Part shown: in pieces, positions 34,371-34,497 of the stretch
How the letters are laid out: every line of letters starts with the position of its first letter
Position numbering within the stretch: position 1 is the stretch's first letter
Source of the DNA: Arthrobacter sp. AQ5-05
GTDB lineage: Bacteria; Actinomycetota; Actinomycetes; Actinomycetales; Micrococcaceae
Length of the DNA stretch: 34,497 nucleotides
Assembly (NCBI RefSeq): GCF_003287975.1
Contig: NZ_QMKQ01000036.1
Span: 1 to 34,497 of the forward strand
Direction: 5' to 3'
Translations under genes and position numbers: made by a program
Notes under the pieces: model-generated
Seen by the model: the letters and a program-made list of their open reading frames with translations, nothing else
Database searches by the model: none
Told to the model about the DNA's origin: nothing

Positions 34371-34497
34371 TGTCAAGCCCCGGGTTTGGTGGAGGGTTTA
34401 TTAGACCCGTTCCATCGTTTTGATGGCGGGCAGGTTTGAGTAGTAATTGGTTTCTGCTTCCACGGGTGGGATGTATCCGATTTCGCCGTGGAGGCGC
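34371..34497 (-). mobile_element. Right (3') end of a second IS3-family copy, inverted to the first
   Basis: Exact reverse complement of 1-127. The element edge is at 34371 (TGTCAAG...), with GAG just outside. An outward-facing TTGACA occurs at 34371-34376 on the minus strand; the spacing to TGGTGG gives no -10 box. The element continues beyond the window. Confidence 0.85.
34401..34496 (-). CDS. IS3-family transposase (OrfB), C-terminal 31 residues, second copy
   Basis: Same 31 codons and TAA stop as the tail at 2-97, identical at the nucleotide level. The catalytic region lies outside the window. Confidence 0.8.
   Translation of the reverse strand, partial: RLHGEIGYIPPVEAETNYYSNLPAIKTMERV

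Overview
The window is GC-rich DNA with strongly GC-biased third codon positions, GTG and TTG starts next to clear Shine-Dalgarno sequences, and several promoters whose -10 box sits about 7 nt before the start codon (leaderless style). Gene content (ilvD, an attenuated ilvBNC operon, GAF-ANTAR regulator, CsbD, LapA, GlsB, PRC-barrel proteins, malate:quinone oxidoreductase) points to an actinobacterium, most likely of the Arthrobacter/Micrococcaceae group. The genus is inference. Both ends are the same 127-bp end of an IS3-family element in inverted orientation, so the window is probably a complete contig bounded by a repeat.

Layout. 1-5080: IS3 end, a secreted phosphatase gene beheaded by that IS, a bidirectional terminator, a HAD phosphatase, a glycosyltransferase remnant, a GAF-ANTAR regulator and a small unknown gene. 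5081-8989: an IS30-family element whose transposase gene is split by an ORF-bearing group II intron. 9032-14485: branched-chain amino acid genes, all on the minus strand: ilvD, then a leader peptide ([12 protein letters not shown]) plus attenuator, then ilvB-ilvN-ilvC. 14604-17938: an unknown cytosolic protein, LapA-like and GlsB-like membrane proteins, and a 2-hydroxyacid dehydrogenase. 18182-22920: two identical tRNA-Lys(CTT) genes in direct repeat around 4.6 kb that holds about 1.5 kb without a gene and an 858-residue secreted protein ending in a HECAH (HExxH) domain. 23016-29196: AAA ATPase with a late frameshift, small basic protein, Bcp peroxiredoxin, tRNA-Leu(TAG), oligopeptide-type binding lipoprotein, malate:quinone oxidoreductase. 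29434-32103: a stress-type cluster (two PRC-barrel paralogues, a four-helix membrane protein, CsbD, a Rho-N-domain protein). 32441-34229: an XRE regulator with a decayed ImmA/IrrE-like domain and an unknown acidic protein, then the second IS3 end.

How it works together. IlvD, IlvBN and IlvC give the common valine/isoleucine pathway; the Val-Leu-Leu-Val-Ile run in the leader peptide, followed by a strong terminator, indicates control of ilvBNC by charged branched-chain tRNAs. The IS30 copy ends about 42 bp beyond ilvC, so ilv transcripts may run into it. The intron lies on the same strand as the transposase and its excision restores the frame exactly, so transposase production depends on splicing. 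The most unusual items are this precisely placed intron, the ilv attenuator, and the tRNA-Lys-bounded segment with its secreted HExxH protein. I did not find a defence system, CRISPR array, secondary-metabolite cluster or other obviously new multi-gene system.
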